Shown here: one piece after another, positions 8,111 through 16,133 of the stretch | How the letters are laid out: every line of letters starts with the position of its first letter | How positions within the stretch are numbered: the stretch's first letter is position 1 | Origin: CAVROP01 sp050012175 | GTDB lineage: Bacteria; Acidobacteriota; Terriglobia; UBA7540 | DNA length: 64,000 nt | Reading direction: 5' to 3' | Assembly: GCA_050012175.1 (NCBI GenBank) | Contig: JBEKHR010000006.1 | Location: forward strand, 62,001 to 126,000 | The notes under the pieces: model-generated | What the model saw: only the letters and a program-made list of their open reading frames with translations | Database searches by the model: none | What the model was told of the DNA's origin: nothing | Translations under genes and position numbers: made by a program

Positions 8111-9883
8111 TCAACTGCCTGGCGGGCGTAGCGCAAGCGTTTTCTTCATGGCTTGCCCTTCGACAATCTCATAGATCGCGTCTCCCGCAACGTTGCGGAA
8201 CTCCTGCTCCAGTCCGCTGGGCCATTGGACTTTCACTTTGCTCATCAGGGCGTCGCGGCCCAACCCGAAATGGAGGCGCGTGTCATTCGTTGAGTTGTAA
8301 CTTCCTCCCCCATGGACTTCGTCAATCTGAGTCATACTGGATGTGTAGACGGTGACGCGCGCGCCAACCGCAGCACGGTTGCTCTTGGTGCCGATGAGAC
8401 GAAACAGAACGCGATGGTTGGGGTTGCGCGTTTCGTTGAGAAACAAGGAAGGCGGACCGGCGGCATTGAAGACGATGACGTCGAGATTGCCGTCGTTGTT
8501 GACGTCGCCAAAGGCGGTGCCACGGCGCGACTTGAGGGGGCCATCGTTGAGCCCGGCGCGATCCGCAATTTCCTCGAAAGTCCCGTTTCCCAGGTTGCGG
8601 AACAACTGCATCGGCTCGCCATACTTGACTTCGTTTTCCAGCGCATCCATCAAGGAGGAAAAGTTGCCGTTGGCAATGAGGATGTCGGGCCAGCCATCGT
8701 TGTCGAAATCGCCGAAGCCCACCCCCCACTTAATGGGAGTGGTGGTCAGAGGAGCGATTTGGGCTTGCGTGGCCACGTCCGTGAAGCCTTTCCCGTCATT
8801 TCGATAGAGGCTCGCGGGCTGTGCGCGGTAGCGGGTCACAACCAAGTCGAGCTTGCCATCGCGATCGAAGTCGCCGAAATCCCCGGCCATGTTGCCGAAG
8901 ATTTCCCCGTTGGGTCCCAGACCGGCGCCCGAGAAAACTCCGATTTCTTCAAATGTGCCGTCGCGCTTGTTGTGATAGAGGAAATTCTGGCCATCGTCGT
9001 TGGTGACGAAGAGGTCAGGCCAACCGTCGTTGTCGTAATCGCCCCAAGTAACACCCATACCATGAAGCTTGCCGGGATCGCTGACGCCCGCTTTTTGAGA
9101 CACATCCTCGAAGGTGCCGTCGCCCCGATTGCGGAACAGATAATCAGTTTCCCCTGGCATTTCGTCGGGCATTTCGAGGATGACGGACCTGTAGCCGGTA
9201 GCGTCGGGGTCGGGCGGCGGCAAGTGGTGGAGATCAGTGTGAACGTAGCGAGCTACAAACAGGTCGAGATACCCATCGCGATCGTAGTCAGCCCAAGCCG
9301 CCCCGGTGCTGAACCCCCCGACTTTGAGCCCGGCCTTTTCGGTTACGTCCTCGAATTTGCAGCCTCCGAGATTATGGTAGAGCACGTTGTGACCATAGCC
9401 GGTGATATACAGGTCCGGCAAGCCATCGTTATCGTAATCTCCCACAGCGATGGCATTTCCCCAGCCGCGGGTTGTGAGGCCGGCAGACGTGGTCACATCG
9501 GTGAAGTGAATACTCCCGGAAACCGCATCCTGATGGTAAAGGGTGATCATCGGATCGCCGCCGCGAAGATATTGCTCGATGGTGGAGTCGTTCACGACAG
9601 CGATATCGAGCTTGCCGTCGTTGTCGCAATCGAAGAGGGCGATGCCGCCCCCACCCATGGTTACCACTAGATAGCGGCGCTCGGACGACGAGCGTGGAAT
9701 GCTCGTGAGTCCTGCCTGCGCAGCAATGTCGCGAAAGTGCATGGGGGCCTTGGAGGACGTGATTGAGATGGTTTGGCCAGGACTGCGTTTGGTGCGGGGC
9801 GACGGCAGTGTAGAGGACGGGAGCTGGGCGAGACAGAGGGAAGCCGCCAGAGTACCCAGGACGACGATCCAGTGTTTTCGCAT
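8111..9883 (-). CDS. CRTAC1 family protein (FG-GAP repeats, ASPIC/UnbV C-terminus)
   Basis: From the ATG at 9883 the protein has 590 residues with a signal peptide (MRKHWIVVLGTLAASLCLAQ). It then shows repeated calcium-binding FG-GAP/VCBS blades: DCDNDGKLDIAVVND, DYDNDGLPDLYITGYG, DYDRDGYLDLFVARY, DYDNDGWPDLFVTND, DFDRDGKLDLVVTRY, DFDNDGWPDILIANG and DVNNDGNLDVIVFN. The tail has an ASPIC/UnbV domain (RLIGTKSNRAAVGARVTVY, ending LHFGLG and VQWPSG). A beta-propeller of about seven blades is expected, exported to the periplasm or surface. It is the first gene of an operon with the TPR protein. The biochemical role of the family is not established. The long ORF on the opposite strand is a shadow. 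Confidence 0.93.
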   Translation of the reverse strand: MRKHWIVVLGTLAASLCLAQLPSSTLPSPRTKRSPGQTISITSSKAPMHFRDIAAQAGLTSIPRSSSERRYLVVTMGGGGIALFDCDNDGKLDIAVVNDSTIEQYLRGGDPMITLYHQDAVSGSIHFTDVTTSAGLTTRGWGNAIAVGDYDNDGLPDLYITGYGHNVLYHNLGGCKFEDVTEKAGLKVGGFSTGAAWADYDRDGYLDLFVARYVHTDLHHLPPPDPDATGYRSVILEMPDEMPGETDYLFRNRGDGTFEDVSQKAGVSDPGKLHGMGVTWGDYDNDGWPDLFVTNDDGQNFLYHNKRDGTFEEIGVFSGAGLGPNGEIFGNMAGDFGDFDRDGKLDLVVTRYRAQPASLYRNDGKGFTDVATQAQIAPLTTTPIKWGVGFGDFDNDGWPDILIANGNFSSLMDALENEVKYGEPMQLFRNLGNGTFEEIADRAGLNDGPLKSRRGTAFGDVNNDGNLDVIVFNAAGPPSLFLNETRNPNHRVLFRLIGTKSNRAAVGARVTVYTSSMTQIDEVHGGGSYNSTNDTRLHFGLGRDALMSKVKVQWPSGLEQEFRNVAGDAIYEIVEGQAMKKTLALRPPGS

Positions 9884-10317
9884 GCGCAAGCGCCGGCAAG
9901 CCGGCCCTATCGGGTTCGCGTTCACGCTATGAACAGATTGAGCCAGGATTTCCATTTTGCCTTCCCGGCCACGAGCCAGTATACTCCCCGTCGCCTCCGT
10001 TGGGCCGCTTTTTCATCCTTTCTACCCCGTGCGACTCCGGCAGGACAGGAAGGGGCCAGCCCTGTCTCTTCCGGGCAAGGGAAAACCAGAAATTGCTCCG
10101 TTTCCAAGCGATTTCTCGGACACCTCTCCGTCCCCTCCCTCCCGGCCGGTCGTTTTGAACTGCCGGGGGACGCCCACGCGTTCTACCACCCCGGGCACTC
10201 CAATCCCCAGCCGTGAGTGGTCACGCATCATGCGTAGGGCTGTTGCCAGGACCGGATCATCTTGGGCGATGAAATCAGTGGAGCGGCGCGACCCCGGCTT
10301 AAGGAACGGCGTTTAGG
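9884..10317. other. Intergenic region, no feature recognised
   Basis: Carries the promoter side of the CRTAC1-TPR operon and the 3' side of regulator copy B. No gene, repeat or clear promoter box was recognised. Confidence 0.5.
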
Positions 10318-11607
10318 TTACCAAAAGTATGTGGCCACGACACGTGGCGGGCCGGCGACTGAATCGGTTACGGTGGTCGCGACAACGACCTGCAGGTTCT
10401 TCTTCTGCCAGTCCGGCGGGGCGGTTCGCAGGCCCTCGGTGAGAAAGTCCTGTCTGCAGACGAACTCGCCCGCGGCTTGCGTACCGTTCGCGGCGATTCC
10501 CGCCGCGGCGATCAGGACCTGCCCGGTCTTGGAGTCCAGCAGCCGGGTGACGACTCCATAATCTTCCGCGACCCCGCCCTGTGGGCCCAGGCGCATAGAC
10601 CAGACCCTTCGTGAGGGCCCTCTTTCTTCGATCCACATGCGTTCATTGTCTTCCGCGAACACGAAGTGCAGGTCGGAAGTCATTTGCAGCGTCCAGCGGT
10701 TATTGAATGCTCCCACCAGGACGGCGGGAGAGTTGCGAAGGTCCTCAAAAGAGTAATTGATCCCGATCCTGACTTGGCTCGGTTTGTTGATCCGGGCGAA
10801 CAGGGCAGAAAGCTGGGTCGCCACATAGACGTCCCCCATGGCCACACCAAACTCCGAAAAGGGGATCATGTCGCGCCATCGCAACTCCTCATTCGGATCC
10901 AAGGGAAGTACCTTATTGGACCTCTCGACCTCTGTCTGAAAGGCCCCGGGATGAGCCTTTGAGAATCTCCGGTAGAGGTCCAGGGACGGCCGATAGAGGA
11001 CCGGCTTCGCCAAGCAGATCAGGACGGGTTGTGATGTCGCAAAAACCGGGGACCAGAACTGGTCCAGGGTGGACTCTCGTGGCCTCGCATAGTGAATGCG
11101 GATGGTAATCAGCACCAGGGCCAGGGCAAGGCCGAGCGCAATCGTCGTTGCCAGCCGTAGCTTGCTGCGATTCTCCGCCCGCCGGGGTGTCGCGAGAACG
11201 ACCGGAGGCGCGGCCGGATTCCAATGAAACTCCGGGACATAGCAGCCCACCGGGAGTTCGATGCGGACGGGTGACGAATGCGACTCCTCGTGATAATACT
11301 GCGCCAGCCTTCTCCGCACCTCGCTCGCCTTGAGTCGAACCACCGGATCCTCACCCGTCGCATAGCTTGTGGGACGGTGGAACAGTTCGGCCCCAATGAT
11401 TCGCTCCTTCAAAGAGTCCGTGTGCCCTTCGAGGCTGCGTTGGACAACGAAAGAAAGGAACTGTTGGCTGCGCTTGCTGGCACGAAAGGCTTGGCTGTTC
11501 AGGATGCTTTCCAGTTCGCGCAGCACGGCCTGCCTGTGCAGTTCATCAATTGAAGTGCTGTCTGCTTGCGGACCGGGAATTGCTTGCGATTCAGCTCTGA
11601 CTTTCAT
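10318..11607 (-). CDS. Transmembrane DNA-binding regulator, copy B
   Basis: Paralogue of the gene at 4195, the same 429-residue length from the equivalent ATG at 11607, with the same GGGGGAAAGG stretch upstream. The DNA-binding domain, membrane segment and outer domain are all intact, and most differences are conservative (for example GCYVPEFHWNP for GSYVPEFDWNA). It lies divergent to the TonB-dependent receptor that starts at 12645, about 1.04 kb away. The third member of this N-terminal family, at 57792, is also divergent to a TonB-dependent receptor, so control of the receptor is a reasonable inference. The sensed ligand is unknown. Confidence 0.72.
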   Translation of the reverse strand: MKVRAESQAIPGPQADSTSIDELHRQAVLRELESILNSQAFRASKRSQQFLSFVVQRSLEGHTDSLKERIIGAELFHRPTSYATGEDPVVRLKASEVRRRLAQYYHEESHSSPVRIELPVGCYVPEFHWNPAAPPVVLATPRRAENRSKLRLATTIALGLALALVLITIRIHYARPRESTLDQFWSPVFATSQPVLICLAKPVLYRPSLDLYRRFSKAHPGAFQTEVERSNKVLPLDPNEELRWRDMIPFSEFGVAMGDVYVATQLSALFARINKPSQVRIGINYSFEDLRNSPAVLVGAFNNRWTLQMTSDLHFVFAEDNERMWIEERGPSRRVWSMRLGPQGGVAEDYGVVTRLLDSKTGQVLIAAAGIAANGTQAAGEFVCRQDFLTEGLRTAPPDWQKKNLQVVVATTVTDSVAGPPRVVATYFW

Positions 11608-11877
11608 GGCCTTTCCCCCTGCCGCCGCGGGCCGGACCACTACGCCTGCGGGCACTGAGGCGGAGGTCGTACATCCTCCTGGCGGCCTCTGCCTGCCGCC
11701 CTGCCTCTGAGCCCGAATTCACTTTGCCAATCCTTGCTTAGTGAAGTGTACCAAACCACACCATACGTTGACAAGGTGCAAGCGCTGCTTTGCGAACCAG
11801 ACGCTCGATAGGGTGTGCTACTGGTCTTGCTTCCTGGCATACAATCTATACAGCGCGGCATAGGTGCAACCAAAGAT
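10336..11877. repeat. Long direct repeat, copy B (about 1.54 kb)
   Basis: Second copy of the repeat at 4213-5754, same orientation, same length, no frame-changing indels. The sequences diverge abruptly after CAACCAAAG near 11877. Confidence 0.9.
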
Positions 11878-12644
11878 CTGGTTTTAATTGAGGATTGACG
11901 ATTGAAAAAGTGGTGTGGCAACTCCCTCTAATGTCCATCAGCAATCGACAATCGGCAGTTCCAGCCATCCTGGGCCATGTGATGATATACCCCGACTTTC
12001 CCCAGGGTGGAGGCTCCTGCCGGTTAGCCCAACTTCCGCGCTTTTCACCCGTTTTGCGGTTATCGGCAGCAATAAGCTTTGTGTTTTCAATGAGGGTGTT
12101 ACCATCTCACAAAATAGTGACGAAAATATTGTTTCGAAAAAGAGCATTGGTCCGCTATTTTTCTCTTGACGGGCCTGGGGCTCTGGACAGTATAGTTACG
12201 AAGATGGAACACGCTCCAAGGCAAGCCGTTAGACCGCACATCAGTCAGAGTAGTCTCCGCTGGAACTGCTTATAGTGACGGAAAAAATCATAACCCCTTA
12301 TTTTTCAATGGCATTTTTCGAAAAGCGCGGAAATTGGGTTAGCGCCAAACCAGAGATGCAGGTCGTCGAATAATAGAGATTCTGCCCCACTAGCGATCCG
12401 CCTGCGGCCTGCTGCGCACCCTCTAAACCTAAGCCCACGTTGCGGTTCCGTGCTCGCCGCACTGTACCGAACTGTACGATGCCTTGACAGGTCCCAAGCG
12501 GCACTCTTACGCTCCGTCCCGTTGCATTGTACTCGCTGAGATTTTACTTTTGCGCCGGGTCTGGAAAAGCAAGCAAGGATTACATAGCGCCCTCAGAAGG
12601 GGGTGCGTGTGAACCAGAATTTCGACCTTTGAAAAGGAGGGTTT
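11608..12644. other. Long region between regulator copy B and the TonB-dependent receptor
   Basis: Contains the ends of both direct repeats (to 11877, and 12337-12540). Between them, about 11880-12336, the sequence is noticeably AT-rich (for example AAAATAGTGACGAAAATATTG near 12110) with no gene recognised. This is the likely site of the receptor promoter and any upstream operator of the regulator, but no boxes could be assigned. Confidence 0.5.
12337..12540. repeat. Short direct repeat, copy B (204 bp)
   Basis: Second copy of 6003-6206. It ends about 105 bp before the TonB-dependent receptor start codon. Confidence 0.85.
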
Positions 12645-15600
12645 ATGACCAGCGTGAAGTCTGCGACAAGAATTTCCATCCTCGTCATGCTCGTATTGAG
12701 CCTGCGGGGATCATCGGCATTTGCTCAATTCTCGAGTCCTTATTCGAGCGGAATTGAGGGCACGGTAGTAGATCCATCCGGAGCTCTAATCCCGGGCGCT
12801 ACGGTCACCATTACGGATACCCGGCTTGGGGTAGTAAAAACTACCACAACCAACCAGGCTGGTTATTTCCGCATCGACACTATAGCTGCATCCACTTACA
12901 CAGTGCAGATCCAAGTGACCGCCTTCAAGACCTGGGTGCAGAAGGGCCTTACCCTTCAGGTTGGGGAGATTCGAACCCTTGCGCCCGTACTGCAGGTGGG
13001 AGCAGTATCCACAAATGTCACTGTTACCGCGCTGCAGCAGTCAGTCGACCTGGTATCAGCGAAAACCGGAGCTACCATTGCGGAAAGTACCGTGAGCGAG
13101 ATCCCGCTTGCAGGTCAAAACATTTTCGGCTTGGTGGCTCTGGCGCCGGGAATAACGGGAGCCGGGGGGGGAACCACATCGTACGACAACTATACCAACG
13201 AATACGCCATTAACATCAATGCCGCCGGACTGCGCCAGGAACAAAACGGCTACATGATCGATGGCGCGTACACCGACACCCCGTCCCGCGGCGGCGGAAC
13301 CTCCATCTCCCCCAATCCCGAAATCGTGCAATCCATAAACGTCTTAACAAACAATTTTGATGCCGCAAAAGGAAGAAATGCCGGCGCGACGGTCCAAGTT
13401 TTTACCAATTCAGGCTCGAACCAGTTACATGGAACCGTCGATTACTATTTCCTGAATAACTCGCTCTCTGCACGCACCGAATTTGAATCTACGGTTCCGA
13501 CGTTCAAGCGCAGCGAGTACAGCGCCACTCTGGGGGGGCCGATTATCAAGAACAAGCTGTTTTTCTTTGGAGCCATTGACGTGCTGCGCTCCAGCAGTGC
13601 CCAATCCTACCAAGCCACGGTTGAGACGCAGGATTTCGATACCTGGGCTAAGACCAATCTCCCCAATAGCCTTGGAACTCAGGTCCTTGAGACAGCTCCG
13701 CCCCAGAGTTTCCCAACCACAGGGTTCGTGACCGTCGGCCAGATCACTGGAAGTTACTACCCGCTGCCGACGGGTATCCCTGCCACGCTGAACGCCCTTG
13801 GCACCGCAAACATCAGCTTCACCATTCCGAAAAACGGCTACCAGTGGAGCTTCCGGGTTGACGACTATCTCACGAAAAAAGATCGCCTCTATGTGGATGC
13901 AATGCGCACAGCGGACACTTCGCAGCAAACCACCACGGCGCGGCCTGCGATGAACAATCCCCAATTCAACTATTCCGATTTTGTGAACTTTGATTGGACA
14001 CACACCTTTTCGTCACATCTCCTGAATGAAGCGGGTGCGAGCATGATACGTCCATATGGCCAGTATAGTGGATTGCCCGCGTTCCAGATTCCATACATCA
14101 ATGTGATAGGAATGGGCGGATTTGTAAGTTGGGGACCTGGGAACTTTACCCAAACGACGGTCGGTTGGCGCGATATCATGACCGACATGGTGAGAACGCA
14201 CACGCTTAAGTTCGGCTTTGAGCAGTATAACATCCGCGAGGCCGATGAACAGCAAATGGGTGGGGGTGCTCGTCCATGGTATAATTTCAACAGTCTGCTC
14301 GACTTTGTTCAGGGTCTGCCGTTTTCAGAATCGGGTACGCCTGTTAACCTTGCCACGCACCAACAAGCAGCCTTTGCTTACTACCGCCGCGCACTCTACA
14401 CAGGTTTATTCCTCCAGGACGACTGGAAGGTTAAGCCAACATTTACGTTGAATCTTGGCGTCCGGTACGACGCAATGGCGCATCTATTTTCAATAGAAGG
14501 CCCTCCGTTGACCAATTTCACATTTGGACAAGGTGCTACCCTGGATGAACGGATCGCGAACGGTGTCGTCGCGCTCACTCCGCATGATTATTTCGTTGAC
14601 CATAATCCGTGGTACATAACCCCACGCGTCGGATTTGCGTGGGACGTTTTCGGAAATGGCAGGACAGCGGTGCGAGGCGGTTTTGGCCTGTTCGCGGATC
14701 AACCGCCATTCATCGACATGACCTCCCAGACAGGCAATCCTCCCCTTATTTTTCTGCCGTCTGTCAGCGTGCAGTATGGGCAGACACCGGTATTCCAGTT
14801 TTGCAGCCCTCCATCTGGCTGGCACGAAACCTGCCCCGTAGTGAACACAAGCAATGTTACTGTGAACTCGAGCGGTGGAGTCCTCGTCAACGGTGTTATT
14901 CAGCCGTCGACTGTTTACGGATTCTCTCCCGGCATAACAATGACTCAGGTCGAGGACTGGACCCTTAGCGTGCAGCGGCAGTTGCAAAACAATCTCATTC
15001 TTGAGGTGTACTACTTGGGGTCGGCTGCCCATCACCTGCCGATTATGCTTTACTCGAATATTAACACCTATGCCGGAGACTTAATTGTCAACGGAGGGAC
15101 TTGGAAGGGCCTCAATCGGAATTTTGGCCCAATTGAGTACGGCACTACCGACGGCAACTCGATCGGCAACTATGGCTCTGTATCGCTAACGCGCAGGACT
15201 TCCCATGGGCTAGGGGTGAGGGGCGTCTACACCTATGGGAAGGCCCTGGATACTTTCAGCTCTTCGGGTTCATTGGATACGGGATCAATCACAACAACCA
15301 CTCCAGTCATCCAGGAGTTTGATTTGAATGCACAGCGTGGCCGGGCCGACTTTGACATACGACAACAATTCTCGGCCGATGGCACTTGGACGGTGCCAAA
15401 CCCGTGGACCTCTCATTTAGCCAGAAACGTTCTAGGCGGATGGCAGTTTGGCGGCGTGTGGATACTACAGACAGGGTTGCCCTTCACGGTTTACACAAGC
15501 GCGCCTTTTCAGCCGGTCTTCAACTCCAGCGGCAATGTCATCGGCAATACCGGAGGCGACTACAATGCGGACGGAGTTGACTACGATGTGCCGAACGCAC

Positions 15601-15950
15601 CAAGTTTCGGTAACCACCTGAGTGGTCAACACAAGAAGAACTTTCTAAACGGACTGTTTGCTGCGTCTGCATTTCCGGCGCCGGCTCTGGGACAGGAAGG
15701 GAACCTCGGTCGAAATACATACAACCAGCCCGGATATAACAACCTTAACTTCACCTTTGAGAAATTCTTCTCTGTTCCCTGGTTCTCCGGGGAGAAGTTG
15801 AGACTGGAGGCAAGGGGTGAAGTCTTTAATCTGTTCAATCGCGTCAATCTTACCGGAGTGAATTCAGATTTATCCAGTGGTCTGTTTGGGCACTCGACGA
15901 ATCAATTACCTCCGCGCAGTCTCCAAATACACATACGCGCCATTTTCTGA
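12645..15950 (+). CDS. Oar-type TonB-dependent receptor with carboxypeptidase-regulatory domain
   Basis: A 1101-residue outer-membrane receptor; AAAAGGAGGG directly precedes the ATG. Residues 1-27 are a signal peptide ending SSAFAQ. Residues about 35-120 are a carboxypeptidase-regulatory-like (beta-sandwich) domain (IEGTVVDPSGALIPGATVTI, AGYFRID). A plug domain follows (IPLAGQNIFGLVALAPGITG, YMIDGAYTDTPSRGGG, VLTNNFDAAKGRNAGATVQVFTNSG). The beta-barrel shows NLGVRYDAM, GRTAVRGGFGLFADQ, LRLEARGEVFNLFNRVN, and a C-terminal aromatic residue. It presumably imports oligosaccharides, using the TonB system. A GH31 glycosidase follows and a membrane-bound regulator lies divergent upstream, giving the look of a polysaccharide-utilisation locus. 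Complete and undamaged, unlike the receptor at 56766. Confidence 0.95.
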   Translation: MTSVKSATRISILVMLVLSLRGSSAFAQFSSPYSSGIEGTVVDPSGALIPGATVTITDTRLGVVKTTTTNQAGYFRIDTIAASTYTVQIQVTAFKTWVQKGLTLQVGEIRTLAPVLQVGAVSTNVTVTALQQSVDLVSAKTGATIAESTVSEIPLAGQNIFGLVALAPGITGAGGGTTSYDNYTNEYAININAAGLRQEQNGYMIDGAYTDTPSRGGGTSISPNPEIVQSINVLTNNFDAAKGRNAGATVQVFTNSGSNQLHGTVDYYFLNNSLSARTEFESTVPTFKRSEYSATLGGPIIKNKLFFFGAIDVLRSSSAQSYQATVETQDFDTWAKTNLPNSLGTQVLETAPPQSFPTTGFVTVGQITGSYYPLPTGIPATLNALGTANISFTIPKNGYQWSFRVDDYLTKKDRLYVDAMRTADTSQQTTTARPAMNNPQFNYSDFVNFDWTHTFSSHLLNEAGASMIRPYGQYSGLPAFQIPYINVIGMGGFVSWGPGNFTQTTVGWRDIMTDMVRTHTLKFGFEQYNIREADEQQMGGGARPWYNFNSLLDFVQGLPFSESGTPVNLATHQQAAFAYYRRALYTGLFLQDDWKVKPTFTLNLGVRYDAMAHLFSIEGPPLTNFTFGQGATLDERIANGVVALTPHDYFVDHNPWYITPRVGFAWDVFGNGRTAVRGGFGLFADQPPFIDMTSQTGNPPLIFLPSVSVQYGQTPVFQFCSPPSGWHETCPVVNTSNVTVNSSGGVLVNGVIQPSTVYGFSPGITMTQVEDWTLSVQRQLQNNLILEVYYLGSAAHHLPIMLYSNINTYAGDLIVNGGTWKGLNRNFGPIEYGTTDGNSIGNYGSVSLTRRTSHGLGVRGVYTYGKALDTFSSSGSLDTGSITTTTPVIQEFDLNAQRGRADFDIRQQFSADGTWTVPNPWTSHLARNVLGGWQFGGVWILQTGLPFTVYTSAPFQPVFNSSGNVIGNTGGDYNADGVDYDVPNAPSFGNHLSGQHKKNFLNGLFAASAFPAPALGQEGNLGRNTYNQPGYNNLNFTFEKFFSVPWFSGEKLRLEARGEVFNLFNRVNLTGVNSDLSSGLFGHSTNQLPPRSLQIHIRAIF

Positions 15951-15965
15951 GCTAGGCGCGCCCCC

Positions 15966-16027
15966 GGGAGAAGTGATGGCTAGCGGCGTGTCCCTCTTTT
16001 AACCACGTCCTTTCCATCACTTCTCCC
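15966..16027 (+). promoter_or_regulatory. Strong hairpin between the receptor and GH31 genes
   Basis: GGGAGAAGTGATGG at 15966-15979 is perfectly complementary to CCATCACTTCTCCC at 16014-16027, a 14-bp stem with a 34-nt loop, beginning 16 nt after the receptor stop. No T-run follows, so it is not a standard intrinsic terminator. It may be an mRNA-stabilising or processing hairpin that lowers expression of the downstream glycosidase relative to the receptor. Confidence 0.6.
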
Positions 16028-16133
16028 AATTTGAAATGAACAAGTTGGCGGGAAGTTCGTCTCCGCTGCGTCTTCTTGCCTATGCCGCAGCGTGGGGCCG
16101 TGACCTGAGTACGCATCAGAAGGAGGTCCGAAG

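Noticed and set aside
8312..9670. 452-codon ORF on the plus strand
   Set aside because: It is the exact antisense of the FG-GAP protein. The periodic pattern comes from the repeated DGxxD blades on the other strand.
12962..12980. GATTCGAACC motif resembling a tRNA T-loop
   Set aside because: It lies inside the receptor gene in a coding context; no acceptor stem or other arms fit around it.
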